From Candidatus Rokuibacteriota bacterium (GTDB lineage: Bacteria > Methylomirabilota > Methylomirabilia > Rokubacteriales > CSP1-6), in assembly GCA_003221455.1 (NCBI GenBank), contig QHRX01000028.1, positions 1 through 38,030 of the forward strand: a DNA stretch of 38,030 nucleotides, given 5' to 3'. The notes below the pieces were generated by a model that saw only the letters and a list, made by a program, of their open reading frames with translations, was not told where the DNA came from and made no database searches. The stretch's first letter is position 1. Each line of letters begins with the position of its first letter. Shown piece by piece: positions 1-8,182 of this stretch. The position numbers and the translations under genes were made by a program.

Positions 1-584
1 CTGCTCAGCGACTCGGATTAGGTCTTCCCATCGTGTAGCGGTCTTTGGCTTAGCGGGGTGGTCCCTCTATGCCGTTGGGTACACGTCACTCTCGGGAGAC
101 GCCGCCGATTGCATCAGCAGATCGGCCCGCGTCGCCCTGGCTCTCCCTCCTTGCGCCGTCAGGACAGAGGGCGCAGGCCGCCTCAGGCCCAGGGAAGGTC
201 TGTGCCGACTCCCTGACGAGCAGCTCCGGCTGATCCTCGGTCAGGGCTCGGGACTCGTCATTTCCCGCGGGCCCGATGCACCCCTCATGACTTCCTCGCG
301 ATCGGAGAGGCGCTCGTAGGTATGTACTCTGAGACGTCAGGTGGCATCGTCGCGACGCAGCGGACGTCCAGAACAGGGGAATAGCGCGGCCCCAAAAACG
401 GAGGAGGTGCGATGCGCCGGAGGCGCGTGCACCTCTCGGATCCGTTGTACGTGCGATTTTAGGGCAGCCGTCTACACCGGAGCGTAAATGGCCTTCCTAT
501 TGTGGGTAAGACTTTGCGAGTTCCTTGCCGAGTCTGAGTAACAACTCTTCGTAAATCCGGGACCTTCGCAGCTCGGCACTGAAA
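1..584. other. 5' region without a supported gene
   Basis: No convincing coding region on either strand. The base composition is visibly less GC-rich than the rest of the window. A strong Shine-Dalgarno-like GGAGGAGG precedes an ATG at 412, but that frame stops after 16 codons (412-462), so it is at most a leader peptide or a decayed gene start. The open minus frame at 459-689 shows no recognisable motif. Confidence 0.4.
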
Positions 585-704
585 ATGCTCTACAAGAAAG
601 CACCGATGAACTTCGGCGAGGTGATGGCAGAGACGATTCTCACGTTCGCTCTCGTCGTCGAATGCGTGGGATTCGGCATCCTTCTTCACCGAGCTCTCCG
701 GTGA
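585..704 (+). CDS. possible 39-residue single-span membrane peptide
   Basis: A short frame from ATG 585 encodes 39 residues. Residues 15-36 form one hydrophobic stretch rich in Leu, Val, Phe and Ile, followed by a basic His-Arg-Ala-Leu-Arg end, as in a small single-pass membrane protein. A second in-frame ATG at 606 is an alternative start. Neither start has a strong ribosome binding site. It lies 35 nt upstream of, and on the same strand as, the zinc-ribbon-like frame at 740, so the two could be co-transcribed. No family is recognised and it could be a chance frame. Confidence 0.25.
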   Translation: MLYKKAPMNFGEVMAETILTFALVVECVGFGILLHRALR

Positions 705-739
705 CGGGTGATGGCGACAAGCCGAGGCAGGCGCGCGTG

Positions 740-1045
740 ATGACGTACCACTGTTGCGGGTACTCGGTGACCGGGACGCTCTGGTGGCCTCCGCCCTGTC
801 GATACTGCGGGAACCCCATGCACATGGTGAAGGAGGCGTCCGGCTCCGCGAGGCGGGCGGCGGCTGCCGATTTCAGGACTGACGCCGGACACTCTGCGGA
901 CACGCCTCCTTCACCGCCAACCACGTCGGCGAGCGCGGTTCTGTGGCGCGCCGCTCCCCCGGATGGTCAACCTCCGAACGCCGCCGGGCGAGGCGACAGC
1001 CCACAGAGCGAAGTTGAAGAACAGGCGAGCGGTGGCCATGAATAA
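740..1045 (+). CDS. possible small zinc-ribbon-like protein
   Basis: From ATG 740 the frame encodes 101 residues. The N-terminal 25 residues carry a Cys-Cys pair (C5, C6), then Trp-Trp-Pro-Pro-Pro, then Cys-x-x-Cys (C20, C23) followed by Gly. This resembles the knuckles of a small zinc ribbon or rubredoxin-like domain. The remaining ~75 residues are low-complexity Ala/Pro/Ser/Glu sequence with no visible fold, so either the domain has a disordered tail or the true frame ends sooner. The end overlaps the start of the next frame by 8 nt (stop 1043-1045, ATG 1038). That overlap suggests translational coupling if both are real. Function unknown; partner or substrate cannot be deduced. Confidence 0.35.
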   Translation: MTYHCCGYSVTGTLWWPPPCRYCGNPMHMVKEASGSARRAAAADFRTDAGHSADTPPSPPTTSASAVLWRAAPPDGQPPNAAGRGDSPQSEVEEQASGGHE

Positions 1046-1217
1046 GCTAAGACTCGCGGTATTGGCAGCGGGCGCCGTCGGGCTGTTGGCGTGGCTTGGC
1101 GTACGCGGCGTAAGATGGCTGGAGCAGGAAATTGTCGATCAGCGGGGGCGCCGAACTCAGCGGTGGCGGCGCCTGAACATCATCGGGCTATCCCCTGAGG
1201 TGTGGCCGGGATACTAG
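1038..1217 (+). CDS. possible small membrane-anchored protein
   Basis: ATG 1038 opens a 59-residue frame with a basic start (MNKLR), a hydrophobic segment at about residues 6-23 and a strongly basic, Trp-rich remainder. This is the look of a signal-anchored small inner-membrane protein facing the cytoplasm through its C-terminus. It overlaps the preceding zinc-ribbon-like frame by 8 nt. A perfect GC-rich hairpin begins 2 nt after its stop, which is the main argument that a transcription unit ends here. No family recognised. Confidence 0.4.
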   Translation: MNKLRLAVLAAGAVGLLAWLGVRGVRWLEQEIVDQRGRRTQRWRRLNIIGLSPEVWPGY

Positions 1218-1219
1218 TA

Positions 1220-1240
1220 GGCCGGCTCTGGACGCCGGCC
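1220..1240 (+). terminator. GC-rich hairpin after the small ORF group
   Basis: GGCCGGC (1220-1226) and GCCGGCC (1234-1240) form a perfect 7-bp stem with a 7-nt loop, immediately behind the stop codon at 1217. A short pyrimidine-rich run (TCTTCCCT) follows rather than a true T tract. This is likely a terminator of the small ORF cluster, but an accidental GC-rich inverted repeat cannot be excluded. Confidence 0.45.
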
Positions 1241-1748
1241 TCTTCCCTCGGCGTAGTCGCCTCCTCGCTCCCACCGGAGAGACTCCTCTCTGTGGACTCC
1301 CGATGCCTCCGCGTCGGTCCGCAGCCGCCGGCCGGATCGTCCGGGACGCCCTCGTGGGTTGACTGACCGCGCAGCGGGCTGCCGCCCCCGATGCGACGCC
1401 GCCAGCGACGCTGGCGTGTCATATGGCCCAGGGCCCGTAGCGCTCGTCAGACAACCAAGCAGGCGGAGTTGGCGGTCAGCTCTCACGGCCTTCCGAAGCG
1501 CCGCCATCACGTTGACGGCCGTCGAGGCCCCCGGGGACACGGATCGAGAGGCCTGGGCATGAGACACAGCGCCCGCGCCCCCGGTTCTTCACACGGGTTC
1601 CCGCCCTCCGGGGCCGGAACCCGCTTCCCACCGTTCGGGAGGAGGCTCGGTGGCCGAGGTTGACGCGCACCTCACGCTCGTGGTGTCCTCAACGGGCGAG
1701 GAACTCGCCCAGTCTTCGACAAAGCATCGCGGGTCGGGAGGACAGATC
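1241..1748. other. intergenic region upstream of the Rid gene
   Basis: About 500 nt without a supportable gene. Several open frames cross it on both strands, but all have low-complexity Arg/Pro/Ser translations typical of GC-rich noncoding DNA. The promoter of the Rid-family gene must lie here, but I cannot point to clear -35/-10 elements. Confidence 0.4.
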
Positions 1749-2141
1749 ATGGCGAAGATCGAGAAATACTGCGCGGCCGGCGTGTACGATCCCCCCGGCT
1801 ATAGCCAGGGCACCAAAGTGACGGGCGCGCAGACGATCCTCTTTCTGGCCGGGCAGGTCGCCTACGACAAGGACGGGAGCGCAAAGCACCGTGGCGACTT
1901 CAAGGGGCAAGCGCGCGAGGTGTTCACTGCCGTCAAAGCGCTCGTGGAGGCCGGGGGCGGCACCCTCGACAACATCGTCAAGATCAATACTTATGTGACC
2001 GATATCCGTTACCGCCCCGAGTTCCGCGCGATCCGCGAGGAGTTCTTCGGCGCCAAGGGACCTGCCTCAACGATGGTGGAGGTGAGCGCGCTGGCGCATC
2101 CGGACTACCTCATCGAGGTGGAGGCGATCGCGATCGTCTGA
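1749..2141 (+). CDS. Rid (YjgF/YER057c/UK114) family protein without the RidA arginine
   Basis: A 130-residue protein matching the full length of the Rid family, trimeric chorismate-mutase-like-fold proteins. RidA itself hydrolyses reactive enamine/imine intermediates such as 2-aminoacrylate. Visible family blocks are the FLAGQVAYD strand, the NIVKINTYVTD segment and the C-terminal PDYLIEVEAIAIV. The segment that reads Pro-Ala-Arg-Ser in RidA, where the Arg binds the carboxylate and is needed for deaminase activity, reads Pro-Ala-Ser-Thr here. The protein therefore belongs with the Arg-lacking Rid subgroups, whose chemistry is less defined, and should not be assumed to be an enamine deaminase. 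Start chosen at ATG 1749 because GGGAGGA lies just upstream and alignment with the family begins there; an in-frame upstream start at 1650 would add an unfamiliar extension. It stands alone, convergent to the di-heme gene. Confidence 0.85.
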   Translation: MAKIEKYCAAGVYDPPGYSQGTKVTGAQTILFLAGQVAYDKDGSAKHRGDFKGQAREVFTAVKALVEAGGGTLDNIVKINTYVTDIRYRPEFRAIREEFFGAKGPASTMVEVSALAHPDYLIEVEAIAIV

Positions 2142-2468
2142 GCGGCGGGCCCCCTTGTCGCGACCTGGCCAGTCACGAGCCGCCGTCGGCCGAGGCATCG
2201 CACATCCCTCGGCGGGAACGGCGCGCCAGCGCGATGAGCAAGCGTCTCCCGCCCTTGAATCAGGTGGGCCCAGCGAAGGGTCGCCGCGGAGGTGAATAGG
2301 TGAAACGTCCGAGGAATTGCCGGACCGTCCTCCAGGCTCCTCCCGGTCATCACATGGTGCGCGGGGGGACCCTCAGGTCGTGCCGAAGTCCTCGATCTTG
2401 GCCCCCCGCCAGGCTCGCCGACGGCGGTGCGGAGGGCCCGTGGGCGTCGCCGCTCGGCCCGCGGTGCG
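2142..2468. other. convergent intergenic spacer
   Basis: About 330 nt between the converging Rid gene and the di-heme protein gene. No convincing gene, hairpin with T tract, or repeat was found. Confidence 0.4.
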
Positions 2469-3812
2469 TCACAAGCTCCGGAGGAAGGCCAACAGGTCCT
2501 GTTTTTCCGCGGGCCCCAGCGCGCGGAACCGGGCGATCACGCCGTTGGCTTCCGAGGAGCGGAACTGGCCGTAGCCCCGGCTCGCGTGCGCCTCGATCGC
2601 GACGACGAGGTCGGTCGTCCGCCCGTCGTGCAGCAAGAAGACCCTCTGCCCGAGCCCCCACAGGGGGGCCGTCCGGAACTCGTCTCCCTCCGCAACGCCC
2701 TGGACGATGTTGTCGGCCAACCCGGGCCCCATTCGATGGAGGAGCAGGTCGGAGAAGAGGTTGACCGGTTTTTGGCTGAGCGCCGCGCTCGAGGAGCGGC
2801 CGGTGGTCAGGGAGGGCGTGTGGCACAGGGCGCAGCCGATCTGGGCAAACACAGCGCGGCCGCGAGCGGTGGCCGGCGTCTCCGGGGCCGGCTCCGGCGG
2901 CGCGAGGAACCGCATGAACGCGGCGAATTTGGTGATGTCGCTGAGCGCCTCGGCCACGGTCGGCGCCCCGAAGTTCGTGACATTTTCGGGAGTCCCATTG
3001 AACAGACACGTGGGGGTCTCATCGCGCTCCGTCGGGAACAGCTCGCTCGTGATCCCCATCTCGACGTTGTAGGCTTCTCCCGCGAAGAGCAGGAGGGACT
3101 TGTTCTGGGCCTTCCAGCCGAACCGTGTGATGCTGCCGTCATTGCTGCTCGTATTGGCGCGGCCCGGCCCCTGTCGATTCGGCCGTCCGACGATTCCCAG
3201 CGCGGACCGGCTCGGACGCTCCTTGTCCGAGTTCGCCAAGATCGCGGTGTCCTGGATCTCCTCGATCAGGCCAGCGCCGAAGACCGGCGTCGGGATGCGA
3301 AAGATCAGATTGTTGCGGGCCGCTTCGCGCTGGAAGTCTGGCTGGGCCAGGACACACCCGGGGGCATCGGTCCGGCCGGTGATGGTGAACAGGTCATGGA
3401 CGCCTCCGTCGCGCGTGCCGTCGTGCTTAAACTTGAACCGCGCCTCGCGGATCGGCCCGTTGGCGGTGATGAAGGCGGGAACGACATTCTTCGCGCCGGC
3501 CTTCGTCGCCACGGCGATTTGCGGATTGGCGGACGGACTCGTGCCCCCGATGGCCGGCTGCGAGTGACACCCGCTGCAGGTGTCGAAGTTGAACCGCGGC
3601 CCCAGGCCATTCTTCACCTCCTCGACCTCGAGGAACGCCGCGAGCCCGGCCTGAAAGAACGCGAGTTCAGCGCTCGTCAACCCCGGGAGCGGGCCTCCGG
3701 CCCCGGCCGGCTCACCGCGGACGCCCGGATCTTTCCCCCCCTGCGTCGCGGCGACACACGCGACCAGAAGAAGCATCAGCATGATCGACAGCGCCCCTGC
3801 CTTCTTCCCCAT
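2469..3812 (-). CDS. di-heme oxidoreductase (DHOR/DUF1111-like) lipoprotein
   Basis: A 447-residue exported protein with two covalent heme c sites: CSGCH at residues 79-83 and CALCH at 327-331. The spacing and the blocks around each site (GLGPRFNFDTCSGCH; GRAVFAQIGCALCH; a late APLWGLG segment) match the di-heme oxidoreductase family once called thiol oxidoreductases, distantly related to MauG and bacterial cytochrome c peroxidases. The N-terminus is a lipoprotein signal: a basic start, a hydrophobic core and a Leu-Val-Ala-Cys lipobox with Cys19, so it is probably lipid-anchored in the periplasm or outer membrane. The family's physiological substrate is generally unknown. It sits downstream of, and on the same strand as, a c4-like cytochrome and a PQQ dehydrogenase, so a role in the same periplasmic electron-transfer chain is plausible. 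The 520-nt gap in front suggests its own promoter. A long open frame on the opposite strand is a codon-bias shadow. Confidence 0.88.
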   Translation of the reverse strand: MGKKAGALSIMLMLLLVACVAATQGGKDPGVRGEPAGAGGPLPGLTSAELAFFQAGLAAFLEVEEVKNGLGPRFNFDTCSGCHSQPAIGGTSPSANPQIAVATKAGAKNVVPAFITANGPIREARFKFKHDGTRDGGVHDLFTITGRTDAPGCVLAQPDFQREAARNNLIFRIPTPVFGAGLIEEIQDTAILANSDKERPSRSALGIVGRPNRQGPGRANTSSNDGSITRFGWKAQNKSLLLFAGEAYNVEMGITSELFPTERDETPTCLFNGTPENVTNFGAPTVAEALSDITKFAAFMRFLAPPEPAPETPATARGRAVFAQIGCALCHTPSLTTGRSSSAALSQKPVNLFSDLLLHRMGPGLADNIVQGVAEGDEFRTAPLWGLGQRVFLLHDGRTTDLVVAIEAHASRGYGQFRSSEANGVIARFRALGPAEKQDLLAFLRSL

Positions 3813-4334
3813 CGTTCCCCCCTTGACGCGCGTTTATGGTCCCGACGGACAGCGAGTTAGCGCGGGATCAAACGGGCTGCACTTGGCGGCGTACCTGACA
3901 GTCGAACACGGCCCCGCCAGACGCCGGAGGCTCTCTTGCGTATAAGTAGCATGCACGAACGGGAGCGGCGGCGTCAAGGGCAGGTCCCGTTCCTGCCGTT
4001 GCTCTATAGAAATGTCATGGTTAACTGCTCCGTGAAAATGTCACCCCATGGAGACCTTCATGATGAGCAGGAAGGAAGCGCCCCGGGCCGGCCTCAGATG
4101 CAGGCGCCCCTCCCCGACGGACGTCCGACCGGCTGGGAGCGACCGCGCTGCGCCCTTCGGCGCGCCAGGTCCGACGCCTCGAGCAGCGTTCCCGCCAAGT
4201 CGAGGCTCGCGAGCGGCGCGGGGTCTCATAGGCCGGCCGAGGCGAGCCATCCGATGCGTGGCGACTGTATCGATCGTCGCGCGGGGGGGGCACGGCCTGG
4301 TGGCCGCCCCGCCCCCCAGGTCTACCGGCGGCGC
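3813..4334. other. intergenic region with an AT-richer patch and short repeats
   Basis: About 520 nt between the c4-like gene and the di-heme gene, both on the minus strand. A strikingly AT-richer patch at about 4001-4050 contains two near-copies of GAAA(A)TGTCA (4009-4017 and 4034-4043) separated by GGTTAACTGCTCC. Paired short repeats of this kind occur at the ends of some insertion sequences, so this may be a decayed IS end. No transposase frame is present. The rest looks noncoding. Confidence 0.35.
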
Positions 4335-4922
4335 TCAATCGAGGCTGGCGATGTAGGCGGCCAGGTTCTCGATATCCTCCTCCGAGAGGAGCTGCGCGAC
4401 GCTCGTCATCGCGCCCGCGTCATTGGTCCGGCTCCGCGCCTTGAACGCCTTGAGCTGCTTGACGACGTACTCGGGATGCTGGCCGGCGAGTCGGGGGGCC
4501 TCGTTCTGCCCGGAGAATCCGCCCAGATGGCACATCGTGCAGAGCATCTCCGCCGCCTTCGCTCTGCCCGCTGCGACCTTGGCGGGATCGGCCCTGAAGC
4601 CGGTCCTGCCCGGCGTCTGTGCCGCATAGTACTCGGCGAGATGGAGCATGTCTTCGCGCGAAAGAGTGGCCGCGATCGGCGACATGACGGGGTCCTCACG
4701 TCTCCCATCCTTGAAGTCCCTGAGCTCCAGGTAGGTGTAGCGCGCGGTCTGCCCGGCCAGGATCGGAACGAACCCCACCGACGAGTTGCTGGCGACTCCG
4801 TGACAGGGGGCGCACAGTTCCGCCTTCCGCCGGCCGGCCTCCACGTCGGACCGGGCAGTGCTCGGAAACGAGACAAAGATGGCGCACGCAACAAGCGCCG
4901 TCCTGCCCGGGCGAACCCGGAT
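4335..4922 (-). CDS. cytochrome c4-like di-heme protein, start codon uncertain
   Basis: About 195 residues with two homologous class I cytochrome c domains. In the numbering from 4922 the first has CAPCH at 37-41 and a likely axial Met at 80 (DPVMSP). The second has CTMCH at 128-132 and a likely Met at 172 (GAMTSVA). This duplicated layout is that of cytochrome c4, a periplasmic electron carrier to terminal oxidases. A good Sec signal peptide is visible (Arg-rich start, TALVACAIFVSF core, then a small-residue cleavage region). However, the frame has no ATG, GTG or TTG between the upstream gene and that signal peptide. The coordinate given uses an ATC codon at 4922. A non-canonical start or a sequence error just upstream is possible. 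The PQQ dehydrogenase lies about 100 nt upstream on the same strand and could donate its electrons here. Confidence 0.8.
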   Translation of the reverse strand: MRVRPGRTALVACAIFVSFPSTARSDVEAGRRKAELCAPCHGVASNSSVGFVPILAGQTARYTYLELRDFKDGRREDPVMSPIAATLSREDMLHLAEYYAAQTPGRTGFRADPAKVAAGRAKAAEMLCTMCHLGGFSGQNEAPRLAGQHPEYVVKQLKAFKARSRTNDAGAMTSVAQLLSEEDIENLAAYIASLD

Positions 4923-5026
4923 GAAAGACGGATGCCGAACGACTAGCGTGGCAACGGTGTCGACCCCTCCCGTGCGACGGGACGAGGGCCGTCCGGGCCC
5001 CCGTCCCCGTCGGCCAGCGGCGCCGC

Positions 5027-6754
5027 CTACGGCAGCGCGAACACGAGGATGCTGTTGCCGCGTTTGAAGTCGAGCTGCGTGTTGCCGCCCGCGGCCACCG
5101 CGATGTACTGCTTGCCCTTCGCGGTGTAGGTGACGGGCGGAGCGTTCACGCCGGCGCCGCACTGAAACTGCCAGAGAACCCTGCCGGTTCGGGAGTCGTA
5201 GGCCTTGACCAGGCCGTTGCCCTCCCCCGCGAAGACGAGACCCCCCGCGGTCGCCAGCGCGCCCCCGATCATGGGCTGCTCGGTCTTGTGCTGCCAGGCG
5301 ATCTTCCCCGTATCCACATTGACGGCGGTCACGTTGCCCCACTGCGGCTCGCTCGGGATGACCTTGAACGCCCCGCCCAGCCACAGCTTCCCGTCAGGGT
5401 ACTTCGCGGCCTCGACGTGATACGTCATGGGTTGGTGCAGGTTCACGGCGAAGGCGAGGTGCAGTGTCGGATCGAACGCCATGGGCGACCACTCGACGCC
5501 CCCGTTGGCGCCGGGCAGCATGCGCGCCCCGTCAGGGGTCGGCAGGACCCACATGTTTTCCTGGGGCACCATCGCCTCCGAGAAGCGGATCACCCGGCCG
5601 TCGCGGCGGTCGTGGACGTACACGTGACCGGTCTTCCCGGCATGGATCGCCGCGGGGGTCATCCTGCCGTCCTGACCCCTGGCGCTCGCGAGGATCACCG
5701 GACTGACCGCGTCCAGGTCCCAGACGTCGTGGGCGATGTACTGGGAGTGCCACCGGTAGGCGCCGGTATCGAGATCGACCGCGACCATCGAGTCGGTGTA
5801 CAGGTTGTCCCCGGGCCGCTCCGCCCCAGAGAGGTCGGGCGAGGGGTTGCCGACCACGAAGTAGACGGTCCGGGTGCTCAGGTCGACGGCGGGCGTCATC
5901 CAGACTCCGCCACCGAGCGTCTGATAGAACGAAGCGTCCCCGGCCAGCGCGGCCCGCTCGGCCGCGATGTCGCGGTGCAGGTCCCGGCCGGTGGCATCGT
6001 GGGTCGCCCACACACCCTCGTGGCCCATTTCGGGAATCGTGTTGAAGGTCCACAGCAGCGTGCCCGAGTTCGCGTCGAAGGCCTTGACGAACCCCCGAAT
6101 GCCGTACTCGCCGCCGTTGGTGCCGATGAGCACCTTGCCGTCGGCGACCGCTGGTGCCATCGTCTCGGAATATCCCTTCTCCGGGTCGGCGATCTGGGTC
6201 TCCCACAGAACCTTGCCCGTCCGGGCCTCGAGCGCCACGAGCTTGGCGTCGAGCGTGCCCAGGTAGAGCTTGTCGTCCCAGGCGGCGACACCGCGATTGT
6301 TCGGGCCGCAGCAGTAGGTGGTCGTGGGCCCGAGCTTGTGCTTGTAGTGCCAGAACTCTCGGCCGTTCGCCGCGTCGATCGCGTACACGTGGTCGTACGA
6401 GGTCGTGAGGAACATCACGCCGTTGATCACGATCGGCGCCGTTTCCATGGACTCCAGGACGGCCGTCTGGAACACGAAGGCGGGCCGAAGCGCCTGGACG
6501 TTCCGGGTGTTGATCTGAGAGGCGGAGTGATAACGCCTCTGGTCATAGCTGCCGTTGGCGTGCAGCCAGTTCTGCACGTCACCGCCAGCCTTGCTCAGCA
6601 TGTCCTGGGTCACCGGAACTAGTGCCGACGACATGGGCGCCGATGTCGTCGTCGTGCTGTCCTGCCCCTCCTGGGCGTCGCCCGCGCTGAAGCTGGCGCA
6701 AAGCAGGACCGAGGAAAGCACCAAGAGGCGGGTGAGTGGGGGAACGATGTTCAT
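5027..6754 (-). CDS. PQQ-dependent alcohol dehydrogenase, lanthanide-type metal site
   Basis: A 575-residue periplasmic quinoprotein of the methanol/ethanol dehydrogenase class. It oxidises alcohols or aldehydes using pyrroloquinoline quinone bound in an eight-bladed propeller. Residues 1-28 form a Sec signal peptide. The vicinal disulfide pair that covers PQQ is Cys148-Cys149 (TTTYCCGP). Likely metal ligands are Glu216 (GGEYG), Asn303 (VGNPSPD) and the catalytic Asp346 in HDVWDLD. Asp348, two residues further on, is the extra acidic ligand that marks lanthanide-dependent enzymes such as XoxF; calcium enzymes such as MxaF have Ala there. Repeated tryptophan-docking-like segments ([22 protein letters not shown]) mark the blades. 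There is no C-terminal heme domain, so it needs a separate cytochrome acceptor; the c4-like gene directly downstream is the obvious candidate. Start at ATG 6754 has GGAGGTTCC in front. The alcohol substrate cannot be told from sequence. Confidence 0.92.
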   Translation of the reverse strand: MNIVPPLTRLLVLSSVLLCASFSAGDAQEGQDSTTTTSAPMSSALVPVTQDMLSKAGGDVQNWLHANGSYDQRRYHSASQINTRNVQALRPAFVFQTAVLESMETAPIVINGVMFLTTSYDHVYAIDAANGREFWHYKHKLGPTTTYCCGPNNRGVAAWDDKLYLGTLDAKLVALEARTGKVLWETQIADPEKGYSETMAPAVADGKVLIGTNGGEYGIRGFVKAFDANSGTLLWTFNTIPEMGHEGVWATHDATGRDLHRDIAAERAALAGDASFYQTLGGGVWMTPAVDLSTRTVYFVVGNPSPDLSGAERPGDNLYTDSMVAVDLDTGAYRWHSQYIAHDVWDLDAVSPVILASARGQDGRMTPAAIHAGKTGHVYVHDRRDGRVIRFSEAMVPQENMWVLPTPDGARMLPGANGGVEWSPMAFDPTLHLAFAVNLHQPMTYHVEAAKYPDGKLWLGGAFKVIPSEPQWGNVTAVNVDTGKIAWQHKTEQPMIGGALATAGGLVFAGEGNGLVKAYDSRTGRVLWQFQCGAGVNAPPVTYTAKGKQYIAVAAGGNTQLDFKRGNSILVFALP

Positions 6755-7156
6755 CGGAACCTCCGTGGTCTGGCTCTCCGGGATTCGATTTCCACCGCCG
6801 TTTCGCCGCGCCCGCTTTTCGGCTTGAGCCGCCGACGCCCTGACGAAGCGTTTCGAGCCTAAAGCCGCGGTCTCCGTGGTGTCAAGCGGGCGGGTCCCGA
6901 CTCCAAGGTGGTCGCGTCGACGTCGGTGGGCCGCGTCGAGGCCTTCCGGCTACCGGCGCGGCGCAGCCTCGGGGCGTCCGGATTCGCGCGTCGGACGGAT
7001 GTCCTCGCAAGTTCCGGCGGTCCGGCGACGCTCATGCTCGCCCTTCCGCGCCAAGGGTCCCGTCGATGTCTGCGCCGTCCCGTCATGAATCCCTAGTCCG
7101 CCCTAGAGCCTCCCAAGAATGAGGCACGAACACGGGACGAAGCGGAGGACGTGATC
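6755..7156. other. divergent intergenic region
   Basis: About 400 nt between the minus-strand PQQ dehydrogenase and the plus-strand secreted protein, so it must hold two divergent promoters. I see a small inverted repeat CGGCTTGAGCCG at about 6820-6831 on the dehydrogenase side, but no clear -35/-10 pair and no gene. Confidence 0.35.
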
Positions 7157-7600
7157 ATGGTCCGACGGGGAGAACGCGTCCTGAGCATCCGAGGCCGTGG
7201 ATCTGCGCTGGTGGTGCTCGCTCTCGTCACGGCTCTCGCGCCGGCGGCCTGGGCCGCGACCACCGAACGCCAACCGCTCCCCTGGAACACGTTCGGCGAG
7301 GCGTCGGCCGACGTGGTCAGCGTCGAGCAGGTGACGTGCCCAAAGACGCCGGATGAGCCCGTGCTCAAGGCCCGGCTGATCCACGACCGGGAGCAGTATA
7401 TCTACCTGGCCAAAGACCGGCGCTGGCTCGTCTGGCGCGTGCCCAGCGGGCGCCCGAACGACGCGACGCCGGGGTATGTCTGGTTCGGGAACCATGGCCC
7501 CGCGGACGACGTCCTGCGGGTCGTGAGCGCGATGCCGTACGACGACGCCCAGAAGTACTTCCGCGGGCCCTGCGGCTGGATCGATCCCGACATGATCTGA
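7157..7600 (+). CDS. secreted protein of unknown function
   Basis: A 147-residue protein with a Sec signal peptide: basic start (VRRGERVLSIRGRG), hydrophobic core ALVVLALVTALAPAAWA, predicted cleavage near residue 34. The mature part is about 113 residues with two cysteines (in EQVTCPK and RGPCGWID) that could form a disulfide, and is rich in aromatic residues (DREQYIYLAKDRRWLVWRV). ATG 7157 is preferred over GTG 7151 because GGAGG at 7143-7147 is spaced correctly for it. The gene is divergent from the PQQ dehydrogenase. No family is recognised, so a link to that enzyme is only positional. Confidence 0.65.
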   Translation: MVRRGERVLSIRGRGSALVVLALVTALAPAAWAATTERQPLPWNTFGEASADVVSVEQVTCPKTPDEPVLKARLIHDREQYIYLAKDRRWLVWRVPSGRPNDATPGYVWFGNHGPADDVLRVVSAMPYDDAQKYFRGPCGWIDPDMI

Positions 7601-8142
7601 TCCGGGAAGCCGCGGGCCCGCACGAGAAGCCTCAACGGTTTCTCTCCGCCGAGTCTGTCGGCCCGCGCGCTCTCCCCCTGGAATCCGACGCCGGCCCTCG
7701 GGCGCCGGGCCTGTCGCTGACTGGCGAACGGCTGGCCGTCGCGTCCCGTTCGCGAGTGCGACGAGGGAGCGGAACGCGCAGGGGGCCCCGAAGGGGGAGA
7801 GCTGGGTCGGTCCCGAGGGAGGCCCGATTTCCTGGATGTCGCCGGGCGAGGCTCGTGACGGGTGACCGGCCGGCGTCACGAGCGGGAGTGACCGAGCGAA
7901 CCCTCGAGGAATCAAGTCGCCCCTCCCTTGATGGCCTGGAGACGAAGACGACCTGAGGGCCCTGACGCCCCGCCGGTTGGGCCGCAAGAGGAGTTCGGCG
8001 CGGTGGGGGGACCGGTGTCGGGGGGGGAGAACGAGCGGCCGCCCCGCCTGAGTCGGTCAGGGCGGGGCGTGCCGGGGGGTCAGGGCTAGGATCCGAGCCG
8101 CTGTCCGCTCAAGCCTGGCTCCACGCGGCCCGAGCGCGCGCC
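7601..8142. other. intergenic region without a supported gene
   Basis: About 540 nt between the secreted protein and the pilin-1 hairpin. Open frames here have no protein-like composition. There are several G or C runs (for example around 8005-8035 and 8070-8085), but no tRNA, array or recognised regulatory element. Confidence 0.4.
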
Positions 8143-8173
8143 CCGGAGGGAAGCGGGGGAGACTCCCCTCCGG
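8143..8173 (-). terminator. hairpin downstream of pilin 1
   Basis: CCGGAGGG (8143-8150) and CCCTCCGG (8166-8173) form a perfect 8-bp stem around a 15-nt loop that can pair further. It lies 9 nt beyond the pilin-1 stop. There is no T tract, but position and strength fit a transcription end; the other two pilin genes also carry hairpins in this place. Confidence 0.5.
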
Positions 8174-8182
8174 AGCCCGACG

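Noticed and set aside
459-689. 76-residue minus frame in the less GC-rich left end, briefly considered as an rRNA fragment or transposase remnant
   Set aside because: No recognisable rRNA helix order or DDE/HTH motif could be supported by eye.
2427-3860. 477-residue plus-strand frame opposite the di-heme protein
   Set aside because: The minus strand has two heme sites and a lipoprotein signal; the plus frame has no motifs.
4520-4545. TGGCAC...TGC string resembling a sigma-54 site inside the c4-like gene
   Set aside because: The GG to GC spacing is 8 nt instead of 10, and it lies in coding sequence over the heme motif.
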